18,819 nt of DNA from CAYPLH01 sp964411505 (GTDB lineage: Bacteria > Bacillota > Clostridia > CAYPLH01 > DUMO01), in assembly GCA_964411505.1 (NCBI GenBank), contig CAYPLH010000069.1:1-18819 (forward strand), given 5' to 3'. Every line of letters starts with the position of its first letter. Positions within the stretch are counted from its first letter, which is position 1. The notes under the pieces were generated by a model. That model was not told the origin of the DNA. It made no database searches and was given only the letters and a program-made list of their open reading frames with translations. A program made the position numbers and the translations under genes. This document shows, in pieces, positions 1-6,602 of this stretch.

Positions 1-2
1 AT

Positions 3-407
3 TTTGAGGTAATTGAGAAGTTAATTCTGGAAAGCAAGGAGGTTGAAAGCATGGTGTATAATTTTGAGCTGGCAATAAAAGATGAATTTATAAAAAGAGA
101 ACAAAAAGGCATAGAGCAAGGCATAGAGAAGGGCATAGAGCAAGGCATAGAGAAGGGCATAGAGCAAGGCATAGAGAAGGGTATAGAGCAAGGCATTGAG
201 AAGGGTATAGAAAAAGGTATTGAAAAAGGTATGGAGCAAGGCATAAAAAAAGGTATAACGGAAGGTAAGGAAATGGGGCGCTTTGAAGAAAAAATCGAGA
301 CCGCAAAAGCTGGGCTTTTAGAGGGGTTGTCCACTGAGTTGATTAAAAAATTAACAGGTCTTGAGTTTGAAAAAATAGAGAAATTGAGGAAAGAGATAGG
401 TCATTGA
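3..407 (+). CDS. Rpn/PD-(D/E)XK nuclease-family protein, C-terminal part with GIEx repeat tail (5'-partial)
   Basis: The reading frame is open to the left edge of the window. Codons before the ATG at 51 continue without a stop (FEVIEKLILESKEVES, then MVYNFELAIKDEF), and that ATG has no convincing ribosome binding site, so it is an internal Met and the true start lies outside. What is visible is a charged helical segment, then about 13 tandem Gly-Ile-Glu-Gln/Lys-type tetrapeptides, then a helical C-terminus (AGLLEGLSTELIKKLTGLEFEKIEKL). This tail, with G-x-E-x-G repeats before an 'L-T-G-L-s-x-E-x-I-x-x-L' end, is typical of Rpn-family transposase-like nucleases (PD-(D/E)XK fold; recombination-promoting in E. 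coli). The catalytic domain would lie upstream and cannot be seen, so the assignment rests on the tail alone. It is not obviously linked in function to the sugar genes downstream. Confidence 0.6.
   Translation, partial: FEVIEKLILESKEVESMVYNFELAIKDEFIKREQKGIEQGIEKGIEQGIEKGIEQGIEKGIEQGIEKGIEKGIEKGMEQGIKKGITEGKEMGRFEEKIETAKAGLLEGLSTELIKKLTGLEFEKIEKLRKEIGH
108..275 (+). repeat. In-gene minisatellite, 24-bp unit (12-bp half unit) encoding GIEQGIEK
   Basis: Seven consecutive 24-bp units. The first three (108-131, 132-155, 156-179) are identical; the next four decay progressively (GGC to GGT, ATA to ATT, GAG to GAA). Each unit encodes two Gly-Ile-Glu-x tetrapeptides and the period is a multiple of three, so copy-number changes keep the frame. 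Three perfect copies next to decayed ones suggest recent slippage or unequal crossover. Confidence 0.9.
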
Positions 408-526
408 AGAGATATGCAAAAGAGTTGATGTATATGTCACGCGAAACACAATACCGGCGGTTAACAGCAGTAAAACATGCAAATGCTTGGTATTTTATGC
501 ATGAAATACGTGATTATCGAAAGTAA
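404..526 (+). CDS. Possible 40-codon ORF overlapping the nuclease stop codon
   Basis: A TTG at 404-406 overlaps the TGA at 405-407 and opens a 40-codon frame ending in TAA at 524-526 (begins LKRYAKELMYMSRE, ends MHEIRDYRK). The composition (Arg, Lys, Tyr, Glu) looks protein-like, but no ribosome binding site separates it from the preceding gene and I recognise no family. Its last 12 codons lie inside the dispersed repeat. It may be a coupled small protein, the decayed end of another gene, or chance. Confidence 0.2.
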   Translation: MKRYAKELMYMSRETQYRRLTAVKHANAWYFMHEIRDYRK

Positions 527-569
527 ATATGCATATTTATTTATCAGTATGCGTCATTGCAGTAAAACA
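491..569 (+). repeat. Dispersed repeat, copy A
   Basis: Begins with the 19-mer TATTTTATGCATGAAATAC, which recurs exactly at 8499-8517. By eye the match continues with 6 mismatches over the next 35 bases, then through TCAGTAT and a degenerate ATTG..GTAAA segment. It holds a near-perfect palindrome (TATTTTATGCATGAAATA) and a perfect one, AAATATGCATATTT, at 525-538. The two copies are in direct orientation and bracket the kinase/regulator/transporter module. Confidence 0.75.
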
Positions 570-572
570 AAA

Positions 573-596
573 TTGACACTACAACAGCTGCTGTTG
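573..596 (+). promoter_or_regulatory. TTGACA box next to a 15-bp palindrome upstream of the kinase gene
   Basis: TTGACA lies at 573-578 and is followed at 582-596 by CAACAGC-T-GCTGTTG, an inverted repeat with perfect 7-bp arms. This looks like a -35 box with an operator in the spacer, but no good -10 sits at the expected distance, so promoter activity is uncertain. The site falls inside the long upstream extension of the kinase reading frame and fits a kinase start at 627. Confidence 0.4.
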
Positions 597-626
597 CCTT
601 ATGGTTACCGATTGGGGGCAGGAAGG

Positions 627-2435
627 GTGAAATCAATATTTACTTCCTTGAGAACTTCTGTATTTTCAAAACTTTTGATAGTGTTTGCTATCATAATTTT
701 CTTATTATATGTGCTCAATGTAAGAATGAACTACTCGGCGACTGATGATATAAAGAAGGAGATACGAAAATCTTTAGAATCTCAGTTAGAAAACAACATT
801 AAAGAGTTTGACGCGGAGCTTGAGAGGCTCTTTCAAATGGTATCTGGGTTTATAGTGAGAAGCGAATTCCAGGAATTGAGCTTATATAGTGGCAGTGAAT
901 TGGGTAATGAGCGAATGATGCGTAATCGCATTATGGTACTCGATAGCATTAGTATCCTTAATAATGCGAGTAATTTTATTGACGGAATTACAGTGTTTTT
1001 TCATAATTCGGGAACCAAGCTTGATACATATTCAAGTGGAATCGGAAAAATTCTAGCAGAGGAAGTAAATCATTATGACAATCATGAGATAAACACATTA
1101 TTTTACAAAAATTCTCTAAAAGACAACGAGTCAGTTTGGAAGAATTCACAAATTAATAGAACTCCTACAGAATCACTGAGCTTCCGGATTCATTCACTGG
1201 AGCGTATATTATCAGATAACACAGATGAAGGAGTCACTATTGAGACTGATTTGTCAATAGAAAAAATAAAGCAGAGTGTTTTGAGTAATTCAAATTTTGT
1301 TGAGGGGATTGCTTTCCTCATTGATAAAGATAGGAACTGGTTGATATCAAATGAAAAGGATAAAGAAAAACAGCGGGAGTTTTTTGACTTGATAAGTACG
1401 GTTACTCTTGGTGAAGCTGGTTATGTGAGCACAGAACCGCTAAAAATTAGAGATAACAATTATTTATTAATATTCAGAGATTCCTCACTTTTCAATTTTA
1501 CCTTACTAATTATGGTACCTGAGGATATTATTCTAAAGCCTATGCAAAATTATAATCGTTGGATTTGGATCATTTCTTTTTATGCCTTTGGAGTTATTAC
1601 TATTTATACAATATGGACGAAAAAATTGATTAGTGCTCCACTTGCAAAAATGATCAATGCATTTATCAGGGTGGAGGAAAATGATTTTAATGTTTATATA
1701 GTGCATAATGCAAACGATGAATTCAGGAATCTTTACATGCGGTTTAACCGGATGACTCATGCATTAAAGAATATGGTTACAGAGGTGTACGAAAAGACAA
1801 TTCGTCTTCAGAATGCACAGTTAGAACAATTGCAATACCAAATCAATCCACATTTTTTGTACAATTCTTTTTTAACAGTCAACAATTTAATTAGCTTTGA
1901 AGACTATAAAAAAGCAAGGCAGGTAACCATGCTTTTGGCAAAATTTTACCAGAGAGTTACGCAAACCGATCTTGAAGAGGTTGCATTGGAATATGAGATG
2001 AATATTGTCGAAAATTACATGGAGATTCAAAGTGTTCGTTTTGGAGAAAGAATTACTCACATAGTAGACGAAACACCTGAAAATATTAAAAATATCAGGA
2101 TCCCAGGGTTTACATTACAGCCGATTGTTGAAAATTGCTATAAGCATGCGCTTCAAAATAAAGAAAGCGGCGGGATTATTAAAATTAGCTTTCAGGATGA
2201 TGAAAATTTTTTAAAAATACTAGTTGAGGATAACGGCGATGATTTTAATTCTCAAAAGGCTGATTACTTGAATGACCAGCTAAATGGTATTATGGATTTT
2301 AAAAATTCCGGACTTGTGAATGTTAATCGGCGCTTATTCATCAAATTCAAGAATAGAAGCGGAGTGTTTGTTAAGGTAGGTGAGATGGGGGGAGCCTGCT
2401 TTGAGGTTAGAATATTCAAAAAAAGGGATGGTTGA
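627..2435 (+). CDS. YesM-like sensor histidine kinase
   Basis: Membrane sensor kinase of the LytS/YesM class (His_kinase family), partner of the response regulator 59 bp downstream. I place the start at GTG 627, preceded by purine-rich GGGGG (614-618) and GGAAGG (621-626). This gives 602 residues starting MKSIFTSLRTSVFSKLLIV, the usual shape of the family. The frame stays open upstream to an ATG at 477, but that extension covers a repeat and an operator-like palindrome and has no protein character. Residues about 14-34 form the first membrane helix, 35-310 an extracellular sensor region (probably Cache-like), and 312-333 the second helix, followed by a HAMP segment. The phospho-acceptor motif INPHFLYN has His409; the ATP-binding N-box ENCYKH has Asn503 and the G1-box EDNG has Asp535. 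The second glycine box is weak (SGLVNVNRRL). Such kinases usually sense extracellular sugars or a loaded binding protein. Confidence 0.92.
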   Translation: MKSIFTSLRTSVFSKLLIVFAIIIFLLYVLNVRMNYSATDDIKKEIRKSLESQLENNIKEFDAELERLFQMVSGFIVRSEFQELSLYSGSELGNERMMRNRIMVLDSISILNNASNFIDGITVFFHNSGTKLDTYSSGIGKILAEEVNHYDNHEINTLFYKNSLKDNESVWKNSQINRTPTESLSFRIHSLERILSDNTDEGVTIETDLSIEKIKQSVLSNSNFVEGIAFLIDKDRNWLISNEKDKEKQREFFDLISTVTLGEAGYVSTEPLKIRDNNYLLIFRDSSLFNFTLLIMVPEDIILKPMQNYNRWIWIISFYAFGVITIYTIWTKKLISAPLAKMINAFIRVEENDFNVYIVHNANDEFRNLYMRFNRMTHALKNMVTEVYEKTIRLQNAQLEQLQYQINPHFLYNSFLTVNNLISFEDYKKARQVTMLLAKFYQRVTQTDLEEVALEYEMNIVENYMEIQSVRFGERITHIVDETPENIKNIRIPGFTLQPIVENCYKHALQNKESGGIIKISFQDDENFLKILVEDNGDDFNSQKADYLNDQLNGIMDFKNSGLVNVNRRLFIKFKNRSGVFVKVGEMGGACFEVRIFKKRDG

Positions 2436-2494
2436 TTTTTTTAAAAAGAAGTTTTTTTTGCACTCATAGAAAAATGAAGAATGGAGGATGAGTA

Positions 2495-4159
2495 ATGTAT
2501 AATTTACTAATTGTTGATGATGAAACAATCATAGCTGATGGCATACAAAAGTTTTTTGAAAACGAAACACAGTTAGATATTCAAGTCAGCAAGGCCTATT
2601 CAGCAAGAGAAGCCCTAAAGGTTATGGAGTACACAAAGATTGATATAGTCATATCAGACATAAATATGCCGGGCATTGACGGCATGGAGCTTTTTGACAT
2701 TATCAGAGACCGATGGAGTGAGTGCAGATTTATTTTTTTGACTGGTTACAATCACTTTGACCTGATACAAGCTGCTCTTCGAAAAGACTGTACAGATTTT
2801 ATTTTGAAGTCCGAAGGTGAGGAGGCTTTGCAAAAGGCAGTTCTAAAAGCAATAGAATCACTGAAAAAAGCTGAAGAAAACCGAATAATGCAAAGCAGAA
2901 CAAGCAAGCAGCTTCAAGCGGTTATACCAATACTTCAGGAGAACTATCTTTTTGAATTGGTATCAGGATTAAAAACCAATCCGGAAGAGAGAAAAATGCA
3001 GCTTGATGAGTTAAAAATAAGATTTGATGCTAAAATGGACTTGTTCATTTTGCTGGGCAGAATTGAAAATTTGGATGACGACATAGAATTCATTAAGAAG
3101 ATGGGATTAATTTTCAACTTAAAAGAGTTTGTTGCCGAAGAGCTTTCAAACCTTTGTACAACTGCTGCTGTTAGTTATACAAATGACAAACAGGTATGGT
3201 TGATACAGCCTAATGTTATGAGAAAGTCTCCTACGTCTTACGATGAGCTTTGGAAGAGTGTTATTTCATTCATATATGCCTCTCTTTATTCTATACAGCA
3301 ATCGGTCGCCGCTATATTTGACATTAATATTTCGTTCAGCCTACATTCTAAGCAGATCGGATGGAGTGACATAAAAAAAACAGTTTCAATGCTCGAAATG
3401 AGGCTGGATCAGACTTCAGGAGTCGCAACAGAAGTTATTATATCCAGTGATGATGATGAAAGTATTGGCGATGAGTCAAAGAAAGAAGCCTTTATTGTTA
3501 CCGAAAACATTAGAAGGATAGGAATTTTGGATGCGTACCTAAACAGCGGCGAAAAAGAGAAGTTTTTTAGGGTGTTTCAGAAAATAGCAGACAGTATGAG
3601 ACCGGAACAAGAATGCTTTTGGAATGCAATTAGAGAAACATACTATACGCTGGCTCTTATGCTCTTTTCATATGCAAACAGGAACTCTGTACAAAAGGAA
3701 TTAGAACTTACAAACGAGCTGCAGTGGGACAAAATTTTAAAACTGGAGGCTCATAATACTTGGGAGGAGGCAGCGGATTATCTAAAAAGAATTGCGGATT
3801 TTATGTTTGATATTAAAGTGGAAAAATACCGCAGGACTTCTGATCAACTGACTGAAAAGGTTAAGCTTTATGTTGAAAATAACCTGGACAAGGATATTAC
3901 AGTAGGAAAGATTGCCCAGGTATTCCATATGAACACATCGTATTTATCGCGCGTATTTAAGCAGATAACGGGCAAAGGGATTGCTGAGTACATTTCAGAG
4001 GTTAAAATACTTCGGGCGGTTGATTTATTAAAAAAGAGCGATATGCGAATATCCGATATATCAAAGGAGCTTGGCTTTAGCACACCTTCTTATTTTGGAT
4101 GGTTTTTTAAAAAACATACGAATATGGCTCCTACAGAGTATAGAGAAACTAGAAATTAA
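2495..4159 (+). CDS. YesN-like response regulator with AraC-type DNA-binding domain
   Basis: Cytoplasmic transcription activator, 554 residues, paired with the kinase just upstream. The ATG has a strong GGAGG about 8 bases before it. The N-terminal receiver domain (about 1-125) has the acidic pair Asp8/Asp9, the phospho-acceptor Asp55 in VISDINMPG, Thr83 in FLTGY and Lys105 in ILKS. A long linker of about 320 residues without recognisable motifs follows, as usual for YesN-type regulators. The last 100 residues form two helix-turn-helix motifs of the AraC family (TVGKIAQVFHMNTSYLSRVFK and ISDISKELGFSTPSYFGWFFKK). In characterised systems of this class the regulator activates neighbouring sugar transporter genes, so the likely target is the operon starting at 4501, possibly also the catabolic operon at 8863. 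Confidence 0.94.
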   Translation: MYNLLIVDDETIIADGIQKFFENETQLDIQVSKAYSAREALKVMEYTKIDIVISDINMPGIDGMELFDIIRDRWSECRFIFLTGYNHFDLIQAALRKDCTDFILKSEGEEALQKAVLKAIESLKKAEENRIMQSRTSKQLQAVIPILQENYLFELVSGLKTNPEERKMQLDELKIRFDAKMDLFILLGRIENLDDDIEFIKKMGLIFNLKEFVAEELSNLCTTAAVSYTNDKQVWLIQPNVMRKSPTSYDELWKSVISFIYASLYSIQQSVAAIFDINISFSLHSKQIGWSDIKKTVSMLEMRLDQTSGVATEVIISSDDDESIGDESKKEAFIVTENIRRIGILDAYLNSGEKEKFFRVFQKIADSMRPEQECFWNAIRETYYTLALMLFSYANRNSVQKELELTNELQWDKILKLEAHNTWEEAADYLKRIADFMFDIKVEKYRRTSDQLTEKVKLYVENNLDKDITVGKIAQVFHMNTSYLSRVFKQITGKGIAEYISEVKILRAVDLLKKSDMRISDISKELGFSTPSYFGWFFKKHTNMAPTEYRETRN

Positions 4160-4500
4160 TGAAAATATCATTTCAAATATGGAGATAGTATCAAACTTGC
4201 ACTTGTTTCATATGAGATAAATTGATTTTAGTATAAAAATTGAAAGTAAGTAGAAAAATCGAGATATACTTTTGCTGCCTATTACATTAAAATAAAAGTA
4301 GATAGGGCTTTTGTGCTTGGTTATATTTATATGGAACATTTATTGCTCTTACATTAATACTACAGCGGAACAAATATATCAGCATTTATGCGTCTTTTTA
4401 AAATATCGCTGATGTTTCAACGTGTTATATGGGAAAGGAAAAAATAAATGTTTCTCTGTAGTATTGTATGCATCTAATTAAACAGATAGGAGCGGTGAAC
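4160..4500. other. Intergenic region upstream of the transporter operon (probable regulatory region)
   Basis: About 340 bases with no credible gene. I find no clear sigma-A promoter and no strong terminator after the regulator gene. Visible items are a 9-mer TTACATTAA repeated directly at 4282-4290 and 4349-4357, and a 6-bp inverted repeat ATCAGC (4378-4383) / GCTGAT (4408-4413). A response-regulator-dependent promoter with a poor -35 would fit an AraC-type activator site here, but this is inference. The segment also includes the 11 codons (4468-4500) of a longer but unlikely reading of the first permease. Confidence 0.5.
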
Positions 4501-5454
4501 TTGAATAATTTAGCAGTTTTGCCTAATGAGACCAAAAAGACAAAACACACAAAAAGGTTCAAAATAGATAAAAAACAGCTTGAAGCGCAATCCATGGTTT
4601 GGCCCGGATTAATTTTTCTGCTTATTTTTTCATACATTCCGATGTATGGTTTGATAATTGCATTTAAGGATTTTAACCTGATTGACGGATATTTTGGCTC
4701 TCCGTGGGTCGGGCTAGAATTTTTCAAGGAATTTCTTTCGTATCCGAGATTCCTTCAGGTTTTGAGAAACTCACTTGCCATTAACATAATGCAATTGTTT
4801 TTTTCATTTCCTGTACCTATAGTATTTGCATTACTTTTGAACGAGATTAAAAATATTGGCTTTAAAAGGGTAGTCCAGACGGTGTCATATCTCCCTCACT
4901 TTGTATCCTGGGTAATTTTCGGGGGGCTAGTCACTGTTATCTTAGATCCAAAAGGAATTATTAATTTTATTTTAACATCATTAAAGGTTATTGACGTTCC
5001 GGTGTTATTTTTAGGAAAGCCAGAGTATTTCTGGACAATTGTTGTTTTTGCCGGAGTGGCTAAGGGCTTCGGCTGGGGTTCAATAATCTACCTTGCGGCA
5101 ATATCTGGTGTGGATCAATCGTTATATGATGCTGCTACAGTAGACGGAGCGGGTCGTTTTATGAAGATGTGGCATGTTACACTACCGTCTATTAAGGGCA
5201 CAATTGTTATACTTTTGATCTTCAACATAAGCGGCATAATAAAAACAGGCTTTGACCAGGTTTGGATGCTTCATAATGTTTTGAACCAATCGACGAGTGA
5301 GACCATTGAGGTATACGTATACAAGATGGGATTGGTTAATTTGAGGTATTCCTTTGCAACGGCGGTGGGACTGTCTCAGTCAGTAGTATCAATTATTCTC
5401 CTTATGTTATCCAATTCATTTAGCAGAAAGATTTCAGGGGAAAGTCTGTATTAA
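4501..5454 (+). CDS. Sugar ABC transporter permease, LplB/YteP type
   Basis: Integral membrane permease subunit for uptake of an oligosaccharide, related to LplB (COG4209 group). I choose the TTG at 4501 because AGGAG at 4488-4492 sits 8 bases before it; the upstream ATG at 4468 has no ribosome binding site. This gives 317 residues: a basic cytoplasmic N-terminus, then WPGLIFLLIFSYIPMYGLIIAFKDF (first helix and the hallmark 'aFkdfn' loop) and about five further helices. The EAA loop that contacts the ATPase reads YDAATVDGAGRFMKMWHVTLP. It is followed by the second permease and the binding protein, but no ATPase gene, which is usual for this class (shared MsmX-type ATPase). Hydrophobic pattern, EAA motif and length make the family secure; the substrate is not determined. 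Confidence 0.93.
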   Translation: MNNLAVLPNETKKTKHTKRFKIDKKQLEAQSMVWPGLIFLLIFSYIPMYGLIIAFKDFNLIDGYFGSPWVGLEFFKEFLSYPRFLQVLRNSLAINIMQLFFSFPVPIVFALLLNEIKNIGFKRVVQTVSYLPHFVSWVIFGGLVTVILDPKGIINFILTSLKVIDVPVLFLGKPEYFWTIVVFAGVAKGFGWGSIIYLAAISGVDQSLYDAATVDGAGRFMKMWHVTLPSIKGTIVILLIFNISGIIKTGFDQVWMLHNVLNQSTSETIEVYVYKMGLVNLRYSFATAVGLSQSVVSIILLMLSNSFSRKISGESLY

Positions 5455-5510
5455 TGATTTGGATGAGCTTTGGCTGAATAAGCGACGCCACTTTTTTCAA
5501 TATTGATTAT

Positions 5511-5529
5511 GCCGCAGAAGAATTGCGGC
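5511..5529 (+). promoter_or_regulatory. mRNA hairpin just upstream of the second permease ribosome binding site
   Basis: GCCGCA (5511-5516) and TGCGGC (5524-5529) form a perfect 6-bp stem with a 7-base loop, ending 5 bases before the GGAGG at 5535-5539. It has no T-run, so it is not a terminator. It may stabilise the downstream mRNA or tune translation. Confidence 0.45.
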
Positions 5530-5544
5530 AGAACGGAGGCTAAT

Positions 5545-6450
5545 TTGAATAGCATAACGCAAAAAAATAAAATATTAAGACCGGGCTTGGGTTTTGATGT
5601 GTTCAACACTGTATTTATGTTGGTTATTATAGTTGTTACATTATACCCATTCTGGTACTGCCTGATAGGTTCGCTGAATGAAGGCTATGATTATCTTAAA
5701 GGAGGGGTATTCCTTCTCCCAAGAGCGTTTTCTTGGGAAAACTACCGCATTGTACTAAGAGAGGAGAGACTGATTACCGCATACAGGGTTACCATTTCAA
5801 GGACTGTGATAGGCACGGTTACCCATTTAATATTTACCGCAATTTTTGCCTATGGCATTACAAGAAAGTATTTGTTAGGAAGGTCGATATATTTAAAATA
5901 TGCAATGTTCACCATGTATTTTGGTGGGGGGTTGATACCGACTTATTTGCTTTACATTAATCTGAATCTTATTAATAGTTTTTGGGTATATATTATACCG
6001 TCTTTATTTTCGTTTTATCATGTAATAATTTTACAGTCATTTTTTAAGACAATCCCCGAAGCGCTAAATGAGTCAGCAATGATAGACGGTGCAGGAGAAT
6101 ACAGAATCTTTTTTTCCATAATTGTGCCATTGTCAAAACCTGTCATGGCAGCCATTGCACTATTTACAGGAGTTGGGCATTGGAACGCATATTTTGATTC
6201 TATGGTGTTTACTACCAGCACATCACTGCAAACGGTGCAGGTTTATCTTATGAGGATCATACGCGAGGTGGAATTTGCGGCTAAGATGGCAGCTGAATCG
6301 GCGGATTTGATTCCGGGACTTAGAAGACCGAATGCGGAGACCATTAAGCTTGCGACAATGATTGTGGCAACGGCACCGATATTGGCTATTTATCCCTTCC
6401 TGCAAAAGTACTTTGTGAAGGGAATAATGATGGGATCAATTAAAGGGTAA
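5545..6450 (+). CDS. Carbohydrate ABC transporter permease, YtcP/LplC type
   Basis: Second integral membrane permease of the importer (COG0395 group), forming the channel with the protein encoded just upstream. The frame is open from a TTG at 5503, but GGAGG at 5535-5539 lies 5 bases before a TTG at 5545, and a hairpin occupies 5511-5529, so I place the start at 5545 (301 residues, the normal length). The first helix carries the typical FNTVFMLVIIVVTLYPFWYC, followed by 'GSLN' and a loop with 'FSWENYRIVL'. The EAA motif reads LNESAMIDGAGEYRIFFSIIVPLSKP, and the C-terminus ends in the usual LQKYFVKGIMMGSIKG. It lies 90 bases after the first permease and about 150 before the binding-protein gene, in one operon. 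Confidence 0.94.
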   Translation: MNSITQKNKILRPGLGFDVFNTVFMLVIIVVTLYPFWYCLIGSLNEGYDYLKGGVFLLPRAFSWENYRIVLREERLITAYRVTISRTVIGTVTHLIFTAIFAYGITRKYLLGRSIYLKYAMFTMYFGGGLIPTYLLYINLNLINSFWVYIIPSLFSFYHVIILQSFFKTIPEALNESAMIDGAGEYRIFFSIIVPLSKPVMAAIALFTGVGHWNAYFDSMVFTTSTSLQTVQVYLMRIIREVEFAAKMAAESADLIPGLRRPNAETIKLATMIVATAPILAIYPFLQKYFVKGIMMGSIKG

Positions 6451-6498
6451 TTCCAGCTGTTGTTTTATATGCAACATCTTTAATTCTTATAATATGAC

Positions 6499-6537
6499 CT
6501 CTTTAAAGGCACCACGGTTCTAGTGCGTTTCAAAGAG
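6499..6537 (+). promoter_or_regulatory. Imperfect stem-loop between permease and binding-protein genes
   Basis: CTCTTTAAAGGCAC pairs with GTGCGTTTCAAAGAG (outer CTCTTT/AAAGAG, inner GCAC/GTGC, internal mismatches) around a loop of about 10 bases. No T-run follows. A TATAAT (6488-6493) lies just before it but lacks a well-spaced -35. Structures here often protect the 3' part of the transcript and raise binding-protein expression relative to permeases. Confidence 0.4.
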
Positions 6538-6602
6538 CAAATTGCAAAGAAGCATTTCGTTGCATATACAATATAAATTATAAAATTAAGGAGGAGATTT
6601 AT

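Noticed and set aside
51..53. ATG as start of the first gene
   Set aside because: The frame is open to the window edge with protein-like sequence, so the gene is 5'-truncated by the window rather than starting here.
108..275. Short regularly repeated units that could suggest a CRISPR array
   Set aside because: The 24-bp units are contiguous without spacers, in frame, and encode the GIEx tail of a protein.
4378..4413. ATCAGC/GCTGAT inverted repeat as a terminator of the regulator gene
   Set aside because: Only 6-bp arms with a 24-base loop and no T-run after the stem; over 200 bases from the stop codon.
4468..4500. ATG start for the first permease
   Set aside because: No ribosome binding site precedes it, while AGGAG is ideally placed for the TTG at 4501.
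5503..5544. Upstream TTG/ATG starts for the second permease
   Set aside because: These codons overlap a perfect hairpin and precede the GGAGG that serves the TTG at 5545.
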